A program made the translations under genes and the position numbers. Of a stretch of DNA of 60,919 bases, positions 42,831 to 52,057 are shown one piece after another (position 1 is the first letter of the stretch; every line of letters begins with the position of its first letter). The notes beneath the pieces are model-generated. The model was given only the letters and a program-made list of their open reading frames with translations. It had not been told where the DNA came from and did no database searches. Where the stretch lies: positions 1 to 60,919 of the forward strand of contig DYPD01000004.1 in NCBI GenBank assembly GCA_020720115.1. The letters run 5' to 3'. Source of the stretch: Thiomargarita sp. GTDB lineage: Bacteria; Pseudomonadota; Gammaproteobacteria; Beggiatoales; Beggiatoaceae.

Positions 42831-43835
42831 ATGAAGATTTATTTAGACACACTTCCGCCCCTAGAAACCCCCGCAGATCGCCTGGCGGTGACACTCTTTA
42901 TCGCCTTCGTTGTGCATCTGTTTTTGCTATTCGGCATTGGTTTTGAGTTTGAACGCAGTGGCAAGCAAGTCAACACCAAGTTAGACATAGTGCTGGTGCA
43001 AACCAAAACCCAAGAAGCCCCAGAAGATGCTAAATATCTAGCCCAAGCCAATCAAGAAGGCGGGGGTGAGGATACCGAAGAAGTGCGTGCCGCAACCCCA
43101 ACCCGCGCCGAATTTCCAGACCCGCAGCCGGAAGTCACCGGCACTTATATGCCGCCGCAATTAGCCGCCGCCAATCAACAGCCTGTAGAACAACAACTGA
43201 CTGCACAGCATTCAATAGAAAAAATCGAACTAGAAAGACAACAAGAAGAAATTCAAACTGATTTAGAAGAAACGGGAGAGGAACTGCAAACTGTACCCGC
43301 CACGCCGCAGCAAAACAAAGCAGATTTGATTCTCAGTGCGCGTAATACGGTTGCCAGCATTCAAGCAGATTTAGATGAAAACTACCGGCGCTTTCAAGAT
43401 CGTCCACCGCATAAATATATCAATGCCCGCACCAAAGCCTCGCATTACGCCAGTTATATGGATGCTTGGCGAGTTAAAGTAGAGGGGCTAGGTACACAAC
43501 ATTACCCACGTCAAGCCCGCAAGCGTAAATTATCCGGTTCTTTAATCATGGAATTGGCGTTGAATGCAAACGGCACTATTTTCAGCGTGGAAATTCTGGA
43601 AACTTCAGGTTATCCCCTGTTAGATGCAGCAGCAATGGAAATTGCCCGCATGGGCGCACCTTACCAGCCTTTTTCAGAAGAAATCAAAGAAGAACTAGGT
43701 AGCAACGGCGTGTTGCACATTATCCGCACCTGGCGTTTTGATAGCCAATCCGGGTTTGCGGGCGTGTCTTCAGATGAGCATTCACGGCTTTCCACCCTAT
43801 CACCCACACAATCCAAGCAGAAAGCTAAAATCTGA
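42831..43835 (+). CDS. TonB-family energy transducer protein
   Basis: 334 aa. One N-terminal membrane helix (LAVTLFIAFVVHLFLLFGIGF), a Glu/Gln/Pro-rich periplasmic linker of about 160 residues, and a C-terminal TonB domain (KRKLSGSLIMELALNANGTI, SVEILETSGYPLLDAAAMEI). It would couple the proton motive force to outer-membrane receptors or, as other TonB-like proteins, serve another envelope role. No exbB/exbD lies next to it, and the porin of the iron region is of a TonB-independent type, so its partner is unknown. Confidence 0.85.
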   Translation: MKIYLDTLPPLETPADRLAVTLFIAFVVHLFLLFGIGFEFERSGKQVNTKLDIVLVQTKTQEAPEDAKYLAQANQEGGGEDTEEVRAATPTRAEFPDPQPEVTGTYMPPQLAAANQQPVEQQLTAQHSIEKIELERQQEEIQTDLEETGEELQTVPATPQQNKADLILSARNTVASIQADLDENYRRFQDRPPHKYINARTKASHYASYMDAWRVKVEGLGTQHYPRQARKRKLSGSLIMELALNANGTIFSVEILETSGYPLLDAAAMEIARMGAPYQPFSEEIKEELGSNGVLHIIRTWRFDSQSGFAGVSSDEHSRLSTLSPTQSKQKAKI

Positions 43836-43842
43836 TGCGGAT

Positions 43843-44424
43843 TTATCCACAATCAGTCAAGCGCTGTGCAAAGAAACTCACCGCATCGAATTGATCCGGC
43901 ATTGTCAAACAATGCTTTAACAACGCAAAATCCAACTCTGGCAATAATCTGCTTTTTTCAATTAACACATAGTCATTTTCTACCAAAGCAAACAACTGAA
44001 AATTGCCTTTCTTCCAAAACCAAACTTCCGGGATTTTATGCGGTTTGTAAATCTCCAGTTTATTAATTGAACCACTGGATACAATGATTTCTAACACCAA
44101 ATCAGGAATGGCTTTATCGCTGCCAATGCAGTAGGATTCATCCGGCTCTCCTGCTGAATAACCGGGTTTATCCAAGTGCACACTGCCGTGTCCATAAAAA
44201 CGTATGCCTTTACTACGCATATAGGTTTCCAATAAATAACCAATGCTGGTTTTAGCGTCTTCATGTTCTGGACTGGGTGACATGATTTCGAGTTCTCCGC
44301 GCAAATAGGTTAATTTGGGATACATGCGATCAGCAAAAACTTGCTCTAGCAACAAAAATTGTTCCCAACCAATCTGTCCGGTATTCACCAACCCTAGCGC
44401 AGATGTTATTGTGCTTGCGTGCAT
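43843..44424 (-). CDS. Uma2 family (DUF820) PD-(D/E)XK protein, copy 1
   Basis: 193 aa. Restriction-endonuclease-like fold: RGELEIMSPSPEHE, EPDESYCIGSDKAIPDLVLE and LEIYKPHKIPEVWFW contain the acidic residues and Lys of a PD-(D/E)XK core. Uma2 proteins are very numerous in cyanobacteria and filamentous sulfur bacteria; their role (mobile element linked or regulatory) is unclear. It is near-identical over about 180 residues to the gene just upstream (44458-45030), the result of a tandem duplication with an offset of 606 bp; only the two ends have diverged. Confidence 0.82.
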   Translation of the reverse strand: MHASTITSALGLVNTGQIGWEQFLLLEQVFADRMYPKLTYLRGELEIMSPSPEHEDAKTSIGYLLETYMRSKGIRFYGHGSVHLDKPGYSAGEPDESYCIGSDKAIPDLVLEIIVSSGSINKLEIYKPHKIPEVWFWKKGNFQLFALVENDYVLIEKSRLLPELDFALLKHCLTMPDQFDAVSFFAQRLTDCG

Positions 44425-44457
44425 TCTATGTCTCCTAAGTGCCTGAAATATCTCAAA

Positions 44458-45030
44458 TTACCCCAAACTCTGCGCAAAGAAACTCACCGCATCGAATTGA
44501 TCCGACATTGTCAAGCAGTGCTTTAACAACTCAAAATCCAACTCTGGCAATAATCTGCTTTTTTCAATTAACACATAGTCATTTTCTACCAAAGCAAACA
44601 ACTGAAAATTGCCTTTCTTCCAAAACCAAACTTCCGGGATTTTATGCGGTTTGTAAATCTCCAGTTTATTAATTGAACCACTGGATACAATGATTTCTAA
44701 CACCAAATCAGGAATGGCTTTATCGCTGCCAATGCAGTAGGATTCATCCGGCTCTCCTGCTGAATAACCGGGTTTATCCAAGTGCACACTGCCGTGTCCA
44801 TAAAAACGTATGCCTTTACTACGCATATAGGTTTCCAATAAATAACCAATGCTGGTTTTAGCGTCTTCATGTTCTGGACTGGGTGACATGATTTCGAGTT
44901 CTCCGCGCAAATAGGTTAATTTGGGATACATGCGATCAGCAAAGATTTCCTCTAGCAACAAGAATTGTTCCCAGTCAATTTGTCCGGTATTCACCAACCC
45001 TGCTGCGGGTGCATTTGTAATTGCGTGCAT
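44458..45030 (-). CDS. Uma2 family (DUF820) PD-(D/E)XK protein, copy 2
   Basis: 190 aa. Same domain and motifs as copy 1. Differences are at the first 20 residues (MHAITNAPAAGLVNTGQIDW) and in the last few (SFFAQSLG). Both frames are intact, so the pair may be functional or very young. The copy nearer the rep gene is upstream in transcription. Confidence 0.82.
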   Translation of the reverse strand: MHAITNAPAAGLVNTGQIDWEQFLLLEEIFADRMYPKLTYLRGELEIMSPSPEHEDAKTSIGYLLETYMRSKGIRFYGHGSVHLDKPGYSAGEPDESYCIGSDKAIPDLVLEIIVSSGSINKLEIYKPHKIPEVWFWKKGNFQLFALVENDYVLIEKSRLLPELDFELLKHCLTMSDQFDAVSFFAQSLG

Positions 45031-45060
45031 AGCAGTTCTCCTCCGCGCAATTTCAATGAT

Positions 45061-47079
45061 TCAACTCAACATTTCTTTTAAACTGGCTAAATGCGCTTTG
45101 CCTTTAGCTTGTTTTTGTTCTGGCGATACCGGCGTAGCGCGTTTGCCACCTTCCCAAATGAGATGTTCCTGCGGTAGTTCACTTAAAAAACGGCTGGGTT
45201 CGCAGCTTTTGGTCTCGCCGTAGCGTTTACGGCGTTGGGCGAGGCTAAAAGTCAGACTTTTTTGCGCACGAGTGATGCCAACATACGCCAGCCGCCGTTC
45301 TTCTTCCAGCATTTCCGGCGTGTCCATGCTGTTGGCGTGCGGCAGAATTTCTTCCTCCATGCCAACCAAAAACACATGCGGAAATTCCAGCCCTTTGGCG
45401 GCGTGCAGCGTCATCAGCGCCACCCGATCCAGCGGTTTGTCTTCTGCTTGGCGCTCCAAAATATCCATCAGGCTCAGGTGCGCGACCAATTCCGGCAGCT
45501 TTTTGTCTTCCGGCGACTGCTCGGTAAGGTTTTGCAGCCAATTGATAAGCTCTTGAATATTCGCCATTTTACGCTCGGCAGTTTTGATTTCGTGCTGATC
45601 TTGTAACCAACCCTCGTATTGGCTGGTGTGCAGCAATTCCTTGGCAAGTTCCACCGAATCCACACCGCGCTCGGCACGGTCATTTAAGTCACCGATCCAA
45701 CGCCCAAAATGCTCCAAACGCTGAAGCGAACGCTCGGATAACAACTCACGCAAGCCCAACTCAAAACAGGCGGTAAATAGGCTCACTTCGCGCTGTTGCG
45801 CGTAATTACCCAGTTTTTCCAGCGTGGAAGTGCCAATTTCGCGGCGCGGCGTGTTAATAATCCGCAAAAAGGCGTTGTCGTCGTCGGGATTCACCACCAA
45901 GCGCAAATACGCCATAAAATCCTTAATTTCCGTGCGCTCAAAAAACGACGTGCCGCCGCTGATAAAATAAGGAATCTTATGCGTGCGCAACACCCGCTCA
46001 AACAGCCGCGACTGATGATTGCTACGATACAGGATCGCATAGTCGGCATATTCGGCGTTGTGGCGGAATTTGTGACTAATGAGTTCAGACACCACGCGCT
46101 CAGACTCAGTGGTTTCATCTTGCGTACTGATCACGCGCAATGGCTCACCCGGACCCTTGTCGCTCCAGAGTTTCTTCTCAAAAATGTGCGGGTTATGTGC
46201 AATCAAATGGTTAGCTGCCTGCAAAATATAACCGCTAGAACGGTAATTTTGCTCCAATTTAACCACCTCCAAACGCGGAAAATCTGCTTGCAACAGCTTC
46301 AAATTCTCCGGCTGCGCCCCGCGCCAAGCATAAATAGACTGATCATCATCGCCCACTACGGTAAACGCCTGCCGCACGCCCGTCAGCAGCTTCAACAACT
46401 CATACTGACAGCGATTCGTATCCTGATACTCATCCACCAACAAATAATGAATTGTGCCCTGCCAACGCTCCCGCACCTCAGCGTTTTCCGCCAACAAGCG
46501 CGTCGGCTGCACAATCAAATCATCAAAATCCAGCGCGTTATAGGCTTTTAACTGGCGCTGATACATTTCGTAGAGTTTTGCCCCCGTATGCGCCGCCTCA
46601 TCTTCCGCTTGCGCCGCCGCCTGCTCGGGACTGAGCAAAGCATTTTTCCAATGGCTGATTTGGAATTGCAACGCCTGCAAACGGTCTTTATCCAGCAAAT
46701 TGTGCTTATTCGACAAGCTTTGCAACAGACTGCTGCTATCGCTGGCATCGAAAATCGAAAAACCCGCTTTATAGCCCAACACCTTGATTTCCTTACGCAC
46801 CATGTTCAATCCCAAGGTGTGAAAAGTAGACACCATCAGCCCACGCTTATCCTTGTTATCCAACAACTCGCCAACCCGCGACTGCATTTCCCGCGCAGCT
46901 TTATTGGTAAAAGTCACAGCCGCGATATGCCGCGCCGCCATCCCCGCCTTTTGCACCAAATACGCGATTTTGCGCGTAATCACGCGGGTTTTGCCGCTTC
47001 CCGCGCCCGCCAGCACCAGCAAAGGCGTATCCAGATTTTTAATCGCCTCGCGCTGGCGAGGGTTTAAATCATTTAACAT
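45061..47079 (-). CDS. rep: ATP-dependent DNA helicase Rep
   Basis: 672 aa, UvrD/Rep superfamily 1. Walker A is AGAGSGKTRVITRKIAYLV, followed by VTFTNKAAREMQSRV, VDEYQDTNRCQYELL, VVGDDDQSIYAWRGA, LEQNYRSSGYILQAAN, TLHAAKGLEFPHVFLVG and EERRLAYVGITRAQ. Length and the MLNDLNPRQREAI start match Rep rather than UvrD. It unwinds DNA 3' to 5' and helps replication forks past obstacles. It is a chromosomal housekeeping gene and not part of the Uma2 pair. Confidence 0.95.
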   Translation of the reverse strand: MLNDLNPRQREAIKNLDTPLLVLAGAGSGKTRVITRKIAYLVQKAGMAARHIAAVTFTNKAAREMQSRVGELLDNKDKRGLMVSTFHTLGLNMVRKEIKVLGYKAGFSIFDASDSSSLLQSLSNKHNLLDKDRLQALQFQISHWKNALLSPEQAAAQAEDEAAHTGAKLYEMYQRQLKAYNALDFDDLIVQPTRLLAENAEVRERWQGTIHYLLVDEYQDTNRCQYELLKLLTGVRQAFTVVGDDDQSIYAWRGAQPENLKLLQADFPRLEVVKLEQNYRSSGYILQAANHLIAHNPHIFEKKLWSDKGPGEPLRVISTQDETTESERVVSELISHKFRHNAEYADYAILYRSNHQSRLFERVLRTHKIPYFISGGTSFFERTEIKDFMAYLRLVVNPDDDNAFLRIINTPRREIGTSTLEKLGNYAQQREVSLFTACFELGLRELLSERSLQRLEHFGRWIGDLNDRAERGVDSVELAKELLHTSQYEGWLQDQHEIKTAERKMANIQELINWLQNLTEQSPEDKKLPELVAHLSLMDILERQAEDKPLDRVALMTLHAAKGLEFPHVFLVGMEEEILPHANSMDTPEMLEEERRLAYVGITRAQKSLTFSLAQRRKRYGETKSCEPSRFLSELPQEHLIWEGGKRATPVSPEQKQAKGKAHLASLKEMLS

Positions 47080-47245
47080 ACCGTGATTGTTTCTCGTTTA
47101 CTCAAAAAATCTACTGTAAAAACCCTAAACACGCTGACTTTCGCGCCGGAGTTGCCGATAACCCTAGGATGTGCTGAGCATTTTTTGCGAAGCGCATTAT
47201 TCGCGGTAAACGATGCTACGCGGGTTGGCGGGTCTTGATTCGGCG

Positions 47246-47515
47246 TTAAAACAACTCACTATGTGAACCTGTCCGCACTAAAACCCGCTTATCTTCTATA
47301 AACTGATAAATCAGCAACCAATCCGGCTTGATATGACATTCCCGATGCGCTTGCCAAGTACTCGTCAAGCTGTGGTCTTTATGCTTTTTCGCCAAAGATT
47401 TGTCGTTTGCCAATAACATCACAATTTCCAACGAGTCTTCTATTTTGCAACGGTTTGACCGTTTGACTTTTTTCAAGTCCTGCTTAAATTGTGAAGTTTG
47501 AACAACTTGCCTCAT
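47246..47515 (-). CDS. YafQ-like toxin (RelE/ParE superfamily mRNA interferase)
   Basis: 89 aa. Aligns with the Escherichia coli YafQ pattern: TSQFKQDLKKVKR, KHKDHSLTSTWQAHRECHIK, PDWLLIYQF and RTGSHSELF, including the conserved His, Asp and final His-Ser-x-Leu-Phe residues used for ribosome-dependent mRNA cleavage. It overlaps the upstream small gene by 4 bp (ATGA), typical of antitoxin-toxin order. Confidence 0.88.
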   Translation of the reverse strand: MRQVVQTSQFKQDLKKVKRSNRCKIEDSLEIVMLLANDKSLAKKHKDHSLTSTWQAHRECHIKPDWLLIYQFIEDKRVLVRTGSHSELF

Positions 47516-47715
47516 GCGTCATCCCACTGATTTTTTAAATCAGCCAAACTGACTCCTTCATATTCACCGCGCTCGGCAGCCTGCATGGACTCTATCGTAG
47601 TTTGATTCGGATAGCGCGACTTGAAATTTAAAAAATCAATAAATTTCAAAACCTCTTGGGCTTGTATTTCTGGCAATGTTTTAACATGCTCATAAATTAA
47701 GTCAGCCGTATTCAT
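47512..47715 (-). CDS. Antitoxin of the YafQ-like module (DUF2281-like N-terminus)
   Basis: 67 aa. TADLIYEHVKTLPEIQAQEV and LKFIDFLNFKSR are the DUF2281-like helical start seen in many small antitoxin genes; the acidic tail (GVSLADLKNQWDDA) would cover the toxin. It is not a DinJ/RelB ribbon-helix-helix protein, the usual YafQ partner. The small gene comes first and overlaps the toxin, so co-regulation is expected. Confidence 0.75.
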   Translation of the reverse strand: MNTADLIYEHVKTLPEIQAQEVLKFIDFLNFKSRYPNQTTIESMQAAERGEYEGVSLADLKNQWDDA

Positions 47716-47843
47716 TTTATTTCATCTCTTTTGCTACAAAAAACGCTTGGTCATGGATAACAGACCTGCCGGGTTGATGGGCTCACTGTGAGGGCTACTC
47801 GCTTCGCCGCCGATTACCGTGAATGTCCGACACGTCGCAAACA

Positions 47844-47874
47844 TTCCGGTCTGGGTTACAAACCCCGACCGGAA
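47844..47874. repeat. Palindrome upstream of the toxin-antitoxin pair
   Basis: TTCCGGTCTGGGTT pairs with AACCCCGACCGGAA at 13 of 14 positions, 3-nt loop. It lies in a 265-bp gap (47716-47980) that holds no gene. It could be a dispersed REP-like element or a terminator of neither gene; no T-run. Confidence 0.5.
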
Positions 47875-47980
47875 CGAGTGAACACAAATCAAGTGTATGA
47901 CAGATTCTGACAGGTTTCTAAAATCTGTAAGGTTTTATCTTACATTGATTTTATGACTCATATAAAATCGCTATAGTGCA

Positions 47981-49387
47981 TTAATTAGGACAATCTACTT
48001 TAAATTCCCATTGTGTACTATTAGCACCATCGCAGTTAGGTATAACTTTTACTGTAATAGTCGAACTATTTCCCTGATAAGTAAGAGGCTGCGATAACTC
48101 TATATAGTTACCTGGACCTACGCATCCAGTATCAAACAAAGTCTTGCCTTCATAAAGCACGAGCATCTGGTCTTTAACTACATGCATAGTATAGCGAAAC
48201 ATAAATGAACCTGAAGTTTTACCCATTTGTACATCATGTGTTTCTGGATTTGAACTTCCAGCCTCAACTAAACCATTGCAAGCCAATGTTGAGGTTGGTG
48301 CGGTGGTGGTGGTTGAGCAATTGGCACAATTTGTTCCATAATTATCTAATATCCACCATATTTTTCCATCATTTGTAGGCATAAACTTCAGATCAGCCCA
48401 CATAGCCAGATTAGGTAATTGCTCTAAGGTTGCAACAGGTATATGAATATCCATATTTTGCTTAATAATTGTGGTGCAGCAAGAATTGCAACCGGTGCTA
48501 GATACTGTATTTGTGTTGGTTGTTAGGGGATTAGTTGCAACAGGGGAAGCTGCTGCTGTGCTGCTATTAGAGGCAGTTTGCCCGCTCGCGCCTGAAAATA
48601 GAGGTGAATTGGTTTGAGTGGTATTGGCGGATGGCGCTTGGGTATTAGATAACCTATTTTGAACATAGGAAGAAGCATTTAAAGCATCAAACCACTTTTG
48701 CGCTATTTTTTCCTCTCCGCTTGAATTAGGATGAACTCTATCTTGAAGTAAATCAGTTGATTCATTAAAACCAGTAAATTGATCCACAATAATAATAGGA
48801 GACTGTGTAGTTGTTTTGGCACTAGCAATTGCTGCCAATTCGGTATTGTAGTTTTGATAGTCGCTAAGTGGAAAACGCCCGCCAACCGTAATAGGATAAA
48901 TTTGCGCTAAAAATATAATCATTGTTGGATTTTTGGTGCGCAGATTATCAATAACCTTACCCACTTCATTTGCCGCTTCATTAGCTTTATAAGGAGCACA
49001 AGAACCGGTAAGATGATTTGCGCCTATATACACTAAAGCAACATCTGGTTGGGTTGTCCAAAGCGAGATAAATCCTTGTAAATCTTGGATACATCCACCC
49101 AGTTTTGCGCTGTGATCCTGATCAAAAGAAACTGAATGCCGACTTGTTGTGTGCCCAACAAAATCAACATCCCAGCCAGCAGCGATCATTTTATCCCACA
49201 AAGGTTTTCGCCAACTTGGTGGAATATTAGTACCCAAGTTGTTATTGCCGACGGTTATGGAATCCCCCATAGGTACTATTTTAATAGGAGCGGCATAAGC
49301 AAAAAGACTCGTTGCGATAAAAAAACTCGTAAACAAAAGCCGGTAAACAAACCTATTGCGTATATTACATACATGCGTTTTTTTCAT
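47981..49387 (-). CDS. Secreted SGNH-family hydrolase with Cys-rich C-terminal domain
   Basis: 468 aa. Signal peptide to about residue 32. The SGNH hydrolase domain (33-245) has GDSITVG (Ser43) as block I, GGCIQDL (block II), IGANHLTG (block III, with Asn but not the usual GxND) and DRVHPNSSG with Asp and His as block V. A Ser/Thr/Asn-rich linker follows, then about 190 residues with cysteine pairs (CNSCC, CANCS) and beta-strand patterns, not recognised, perhaps carbohydrate binding. Expected to cleave ester bonds such as O-acetyl groups of polysaccharides. Divergent from the lipoprotein gene at 49652. Confidence 0.83.
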   Translation of the reverse strand: MKKTHVCNIRNRFVYRLLFTSFFIATSLFAYAAPIKIVPMGDSITVGNNNLGTNIPPSWRKPLWDKMIAAGWDVDFVGHTTSRHSVSFDQDHSAKLGGCIQDLQGFISLWTTQPDVALVYIGANHLTGSCAPYKANEAANEVGKVIDNLRTKNPTMIIFLAQIYPITVGGRFPLSDYQNYNTELAAIASAKTTTQSPIIIVDQFTGFNESTDLLQDRVHPNSSGEEKIAQKWFDALNASSYVQNRLSNTQAPSANTTQTNSPLFSGASGQTASNSSTAAASPVATNPLTTNTNTVSSTGCNSCCTTIIKQNMDIHIPVATLEQLPNLAMWADLKFMPTNDGKIWWILDNYGTNCANCSTTTTAPTSTLACNGLVEAGSSNPETHDVQMGKTSGSFMFRYTMHVVKDQMLVLYEGKTLFDTGCVGPGNYIELSQPLTYQGNSSTITVKVIPNCDGANSTQWEFKVDCPN

Positions 49388-49651
49388 GATGAAGTCCTAA
49401 TTGAGTAAATTGAAGCAATGGTAAATGCAGCTAATCTACACCCAACACACGGAAGCTGTCAAAAAGGTTGTGATGATAATCTCTATATAGTATGAATTAT
49501 TGCAAGATGGATTGGGGCATTTGTTAAAGGTTATAAACTGGCTAGATTGCATAAAAATGCCCTGCTGGGAAAATTTTTAAGTTGCTTCTATTTTTCGTTT
49601 AGGTGTATAGTCTGAGTCTGTTTTTATTTATTATCCACAGAGGGTTGGCTT

Positions 49652-51805
49652 ATGAATTTAAAGTTATTTATGATAGGTATAGCAGCCTTGCTGTTAGCGG
49701 CTTGCGGTGGTGATGGGGGGGCTAGCACAACGCAAAGTGCTGGCGGTGGTTCAGCTATTCCAAGTTCTACGACTACTATTCCAAGTTCTACGACTACTGG
49801 TACGAGCAATAGGGTAACGAATAGCAGTAGCGCGATTGGCGCAACCTTGACGGGTAACAGCTTTGAGCTTGGGGTTATCGGCAATATGCCGTACTACGAT
49901 CAAAATGCTGCCTGGACGAATGCGCGCAATGAGTTAAACACTGCTGCGCTATCCTTTGCTGTGCATTTAGGCAATCTTAAAGGCTTTAATCGCCAATGTG
50001 ACACTACCTATTACACAACACTCTTAAATCAATTTAATGCCTTAACACATTCCTTAATTTATACGCCAGGTGAAAATGATTGGGCAACATGCAGCCGCAT
50101 TGATAACGGTAACTATTATTTTGAAGATCGTTTAAGTTTGTTGCGCAATTTGTTTTTTTCTGGCAACCAAAGTCTGGGGCAAAACAAGCTTACCTTGAAA
50201 CGTCAAAGTACCGAAATGGTCGGGTATGGCGCTTACCCTGAAAATGCCTTATGGACGATCAATAATGTAACTTTTGCGACTTTTCATGTGGTTGGTTATA
50301 ACGATAATGCGGGTCTTCAACCAGGTGATAATACAGCGGCAGGGCTTCAGCGCAGTGGCGAATCGGCTGCGCGTCAGGCTGCAAACCTGGCGTGGTTAAG
50401 CTATGTTTTTACTGCTGCAAAATCCTCTAAGGGGCTCATGTTGTTTATGCACCAGAGCAACCCCGCTTGGGACACTCCTAGCAGCGGCACTACCCCTCCT
50501 ACTGTTTACACCCCTTTCTTTAATAATCTAGTCTCTTTAGCCGGAGCTTATGGTAAACCTGTATTGGTTGCGCAGGGCGGCTCTCTAGCTGGCTCTAATT
50601 TTCGTTTTGATAAACCCAATCTTGCGCCTGGTCAAGGTGCAGATATTCGTTATTTGAACCGACTCCAAGTATTCGGCAACGACGATATGCACTGGGTACG
50701 GGTGTTAGTCAATCCAGATTCAACTGATGTCTTTTATATTCAACCTGAAATTATTGATGAAAATCGTCGTACTGTTTCGGCAGCCACACCCGTAGGCGTA
50801 AAAGGTTGTGCTTTTTGTGTTGATCCGGCACAAAGTTTTGATCTGGGTGTGATTGGTGATCAACCGATTTCAATATTGCCTGATGCTGAATGGAACAACT
50901 TAATGACGGATATGGAACAAGCAAACTTACGTTTTGCTATGCATACAGGTAATATTCGTCCTAATCTTACTAATACCCCGTGCAGTGACGGTCATTATGC
51001 AGGCGTCTTAGCTAAGTTTAATGCTTTTGCTAAACCTTTTTTCTATACCCCGGGTGAAAATGACTGGGTTTTATGTCCGAGCGCTGATCCAACCGAACGC
51101 TTAGCACGCTTGCGTCAGTTCTTTACGATTCAAGGGGATAAAAGTTTTGGACAGCAACCCATGTTCGTTAATAGCCAGAGTGATTTTTTAAGCTATCGGA
51201 AGTATTCAGAAAACAAAATGTGGTCAGTCAATAACGTAATGTTTGCAACTCTGCATACAGTTGGAGATACCACAAGTGCGCCAAACAATAACAATACAAA
51301 CATTCCGCGGAATAATAATTTTAATGACATTACGGGTACTAACGCGGATGAATTTACTGAGCGGCAAGCGGCTAATTTGGATTGGATACATTTAGCTTTC
51401 CAACAAGCCAAAAATCAAAATGCTGCGGGCGTTGCCTTCTTTACACATGGGCATTCTGACTGGTTAGATAACGATGCCTATCCAAGCGCCTCTATTTCAC
51501 AAGCCTATGGTCAGATACTCGAATTACTGCGTAGTGAAACCATTGGTTTTGGTAAACCGGTGCTCTTAGTACATGGGGGTGAATATGGTTATTTCCGTGT
51601 TGATAAACCGCTGACCGATGATGTTGAACCCTTTGATGGAAGCAATAAATTGCTAGAAAACTTCATGCGGGTAGAAAACTTTGGTGGGGCAAGACATGCC
51701 AAAGGAGACTTGTTGCACAATCTTGCGCATTGGGTGCGTATCACTGTTGATCCAAGTCACCCTGATGTATTCTTAGTTCGAGCAGAAATTGTAGAGAACA
51801 ACTAA
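49652..51805 (+). CDS. Lipoprotein with two tandem phosphoesterase-like domains
   Basis: 717 aa. Lipobox LLAACGG (Cys18), a Ser/Thr/Gly linker with a 21-bp DNA tandem repeat (IPSSTTT twice), then two homologous halves starting at about residues 71 and 396. Both contain F(E/D)LGVIG(N/D), H(L/T)GN, (Y/F)TPGENDW, the pattern WxxxxVxFATxHxVG, and a late VRVLVNPDSTDVFYIQPEI or VRITVDPSHPDVFLVRAEI strand. The spacing recalls calcineurin-like metallophosphoesterases. Half 2 keeps FFTHGHSDW and LLVHGGEYG, with His residues; half 1 has FMHQSNPAW and VAQGG instead, so it may be inactive. The function is not known; it should be anchored at the cell surface or outer-membrane inner leaflet. Confidence 0.68.
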   Translation: MNLKLFMIGIAALLLAACGGDGGASTTQSAGGGSAIPSSTTTIPSSTTTGTSNRVTNSSSAIGATLTGNSFELGVIGNMPYYDQNAAWTNARNELNTAALSFAVHLGNLKGFNRQCDTTYYTTLLNQFNALTHSLIYTPGENDWATCSRIDNGNYYFEDRLSLLRNLFFSGNQSLGQNKLTLKRQSTEMVGYGAYPENALWTINNVTFATFHVVGYNDNAGLQPGDNTAAGLQRSGESAARQAANLAWLSYVFTAAKSSKGLMLFMHQSNPAWDTPSSGTTPPTVYTPFFNNLVSLAGAYGKPVLVAQGGSLAGSNFRFDKPNLAPGQGADIRYLNRLQVFGNDDMHWVRVLVNPDSTDVFYIQPEIIDENRRTVSAATPVGVKGCAFCVDPAQSFDLGVIGDQPISILPDAEWNNLMTDMEQANLRFAMHTGNIRPNLTNTPCSDGHYAGVLAKFNAFAKPFFYTPGENDWVLCPSADPTERLARLRQFFTIQGDKSFGQQPMFVNSQSDFLSYRKYSENKMWSVNNVMFATLHTVGDTTSAPNNNNTNIPRNNNFNDITGTNADEFTERQAANLDWIHLAFQQAKNQNAAGVAFFTHGHSDWLDNDAYPSASISQAYGQILELLRSETIGFGKPVLLVHGGEYGYFRVDKPLTDDVEPFDGSNKLLENFMRVENFGGARHAKGDLLHNLAHWVRITVDPSHPDVFLVRAEIVENN
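49757..49798. repeat. 21-bp tandem repeat (two units) in the lipoprotein linker
   Basis: ATTCCAAGTTCTACGACTAC plus one T occurs twice in a row, coding IPSSTTT twice. In frame; gives a variable-length spacer. Confidence 0.85.
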
Positions 51806-51824
51806 CAATTATCAGGGGTTGAAT

Positions 51825-51859
51825 AGAAAAAGCACAAAGCAATGCTTTGTGCTTTTTCT
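51825..51859 (+). terminator. Terminator after the lipoprotein gene
   Basis: AGAAAAAGCACAAAGC pairs with GCTTTGTGCTTTTTCT (16 bp, 3-nt loop), T-rich 3' side. Confidence 0.9.
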
Positions 51860-52057
51860 TTAGTTTGATTGCACAGTGTGCATTCATTATAAAAACGGTT
51901 ATCCATCTAATTTTTTCGTACATACTGCATTTTAAAATATTCTTGCACAATCATTTTTCAGCAAGAGCAGTGCATTTCTTAACAGCTTTTGGCGACAGCA
52001 TCAGCCATTTTTTCCCACTTTCAAGCTGCGCGAGTGCGCAAGGCATCGTCTACGCTC

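Noticed and set aside
45796-46551. 251-codon plus-strand frame inside rep
   Set aside because: Antisense to conserved helicase motifs; composition typical of a shadow frame.
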